64,000 nt of DNA from Bacillus methanolicus (GTDB lineage: Bacteria > Bacillota > Bacilli > Bacillales > Cytobacillaceae), in assembly GCF_008764295.1 (NCBI RefSeq), contig NZ_VTQX01000004.1, positions 46,057-110,056 of the forward strand. The letters run 5' to 3'. Positions 63,805 through 64,000 of this stretch are shown piece by piece. Position 1 is the stretch's first letter. Each line of letters begins with the position of its first letter. The notes below the pieces were generated by a model. That model had not been told where the DNA came from. It saw only the letters and a program-made list of their open reading frames with translations, and ran no database searches. A program made the translations under genes and the position numbers.

Positions 63805-64000
63805 ATTCGGACTCGGCTGGCCCTCGGGAACTGTTCACCAGCCGAATCTGCAAACTATTCTAACTAAAATCGTTATTGGACTATTCTTGCTCGCGGGATC
63901 CCTTTTCTGTCCGAATACGCCTTCTATTCGGACTATTCCTGCTCGCGAACTCCCCTTTCTGTCCGAATACACTCTCTATTCGGACTCTTCCTGCTCGCAG
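63805..64000. repeat. Array E, ATTCGGAC/GTCCGAAT motifs with about 52-bp period, runs off the window
   Basis: ATTCGGAC-type cores lie at 63805, 63875 (ATTGGAC), 63926 and 63978; the inverted GTCCGAAT lies at 63909 and 63961. The last units are 51 and 52 bases long and share TCTTGCTCGCG or TTCCTGCTCGCG and CCCCTTTCTGTCCGAATAC. The first, 70-base unit carries a hairpin (TCGGCTGG 63813-63820 with CCAGCCGA 63838-63845). Confidence 0.85.

Overview
The window is a stretch of conserved chromosome from a Gram-positive, spore-forming member of the Bacillaceae. The evidence is sporulation genes (spo0F, spoIIR), rpoE for the RNA polymerase delta subunit, ywl/ywj-type gene order as in Bacillus subtilis, strong GGAGG ribosome binding sites and many stem-loop terminators with U-tracts. 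B. subtilis itself is unlikely, because the window carries a proton-pumping complex I operon (nuo), a fused isobutyryl-CoA mutase (icmF) and an mmg/fad cluster beside rpoE. A relative of Neobacillus, Mesobacillus or Cytobacillus is my best guess; the genus cannot be fixed from this sequence alone. Almost every gene is on the minus strand. The exceptions are a three-gene DUF2089 operon, the ywjG-like gene and the cardiolipin synthase gene.

Layout, left to right. 1-10162: complex I operon nuoA to nuoN (nuoN is cut by the window edge), of the 11-subunit type without nuoEFG, with a very long Ala/Lys-rich tail on NuoC. 10693-18086: F1Fo ATP synthase operon (atpZ-I-B-E-F-H-A-G-D-C). 18360-21789: accessory genes, a Vpr-like secreted subtilase and a NERD-domain protein flanked by two copies of a periodic repeat. 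22089-26570: mnaA, upp, a lipoprotein gene and glyA. 26700-28224: an ECF sigma factor with its anti-sigma factor. 28360-36835: ywlG, rpiB, a chemoreceptor gene, ywlE, mntP, ywlC, ywlB, spoIIR, prmC and prfA, with a cluster of DnaA boxes at ywlC/ywlB. 37044-38742: a lipoprotein gene and the DUF2089 operon. 39052-49785: tdk, rpmE, rho, glpX, murA, transaldolase-like gene, fbaA, spo0F, ywjG and pyrG. 50257-63734: rpoE, icmF, tetR-family gene, acdA, mmgC, mmgB, mmgA, fadF and clsB.

How the parts work together: complex I and ATP synthase make up a respiratory block. The right-hand block is a fatty-acid and branched-chain acyl-CoA degradation regulon; matching 18-bp palindromic operators lie before mmgA and before fadF, and a TetR/FadR-like repressor is encoded inside the cluster. 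Visible regulatory sequences include a pyrG leader with the GGGCTCC start and a terminator of the CTP-sensing attenuator type, a PurR-like box pair before glyA, and an ECF-type promoter before the sigma gene.

The most unusual signal is a set of intergenic tandem arrays. Short CGG-centred motifs are repeated with a period of almost exactly 21 or 20 bp (two helical turns). The motif differs between loci: ATTGCGGG on both sides of the NERD gene, TCGGTCTT before spoIIR, TTCCGGAA inside the mmg cluster, and a longer 52-bp ATTCGGAC/GTCCGAAT array at the right edge. I know of no description of these.
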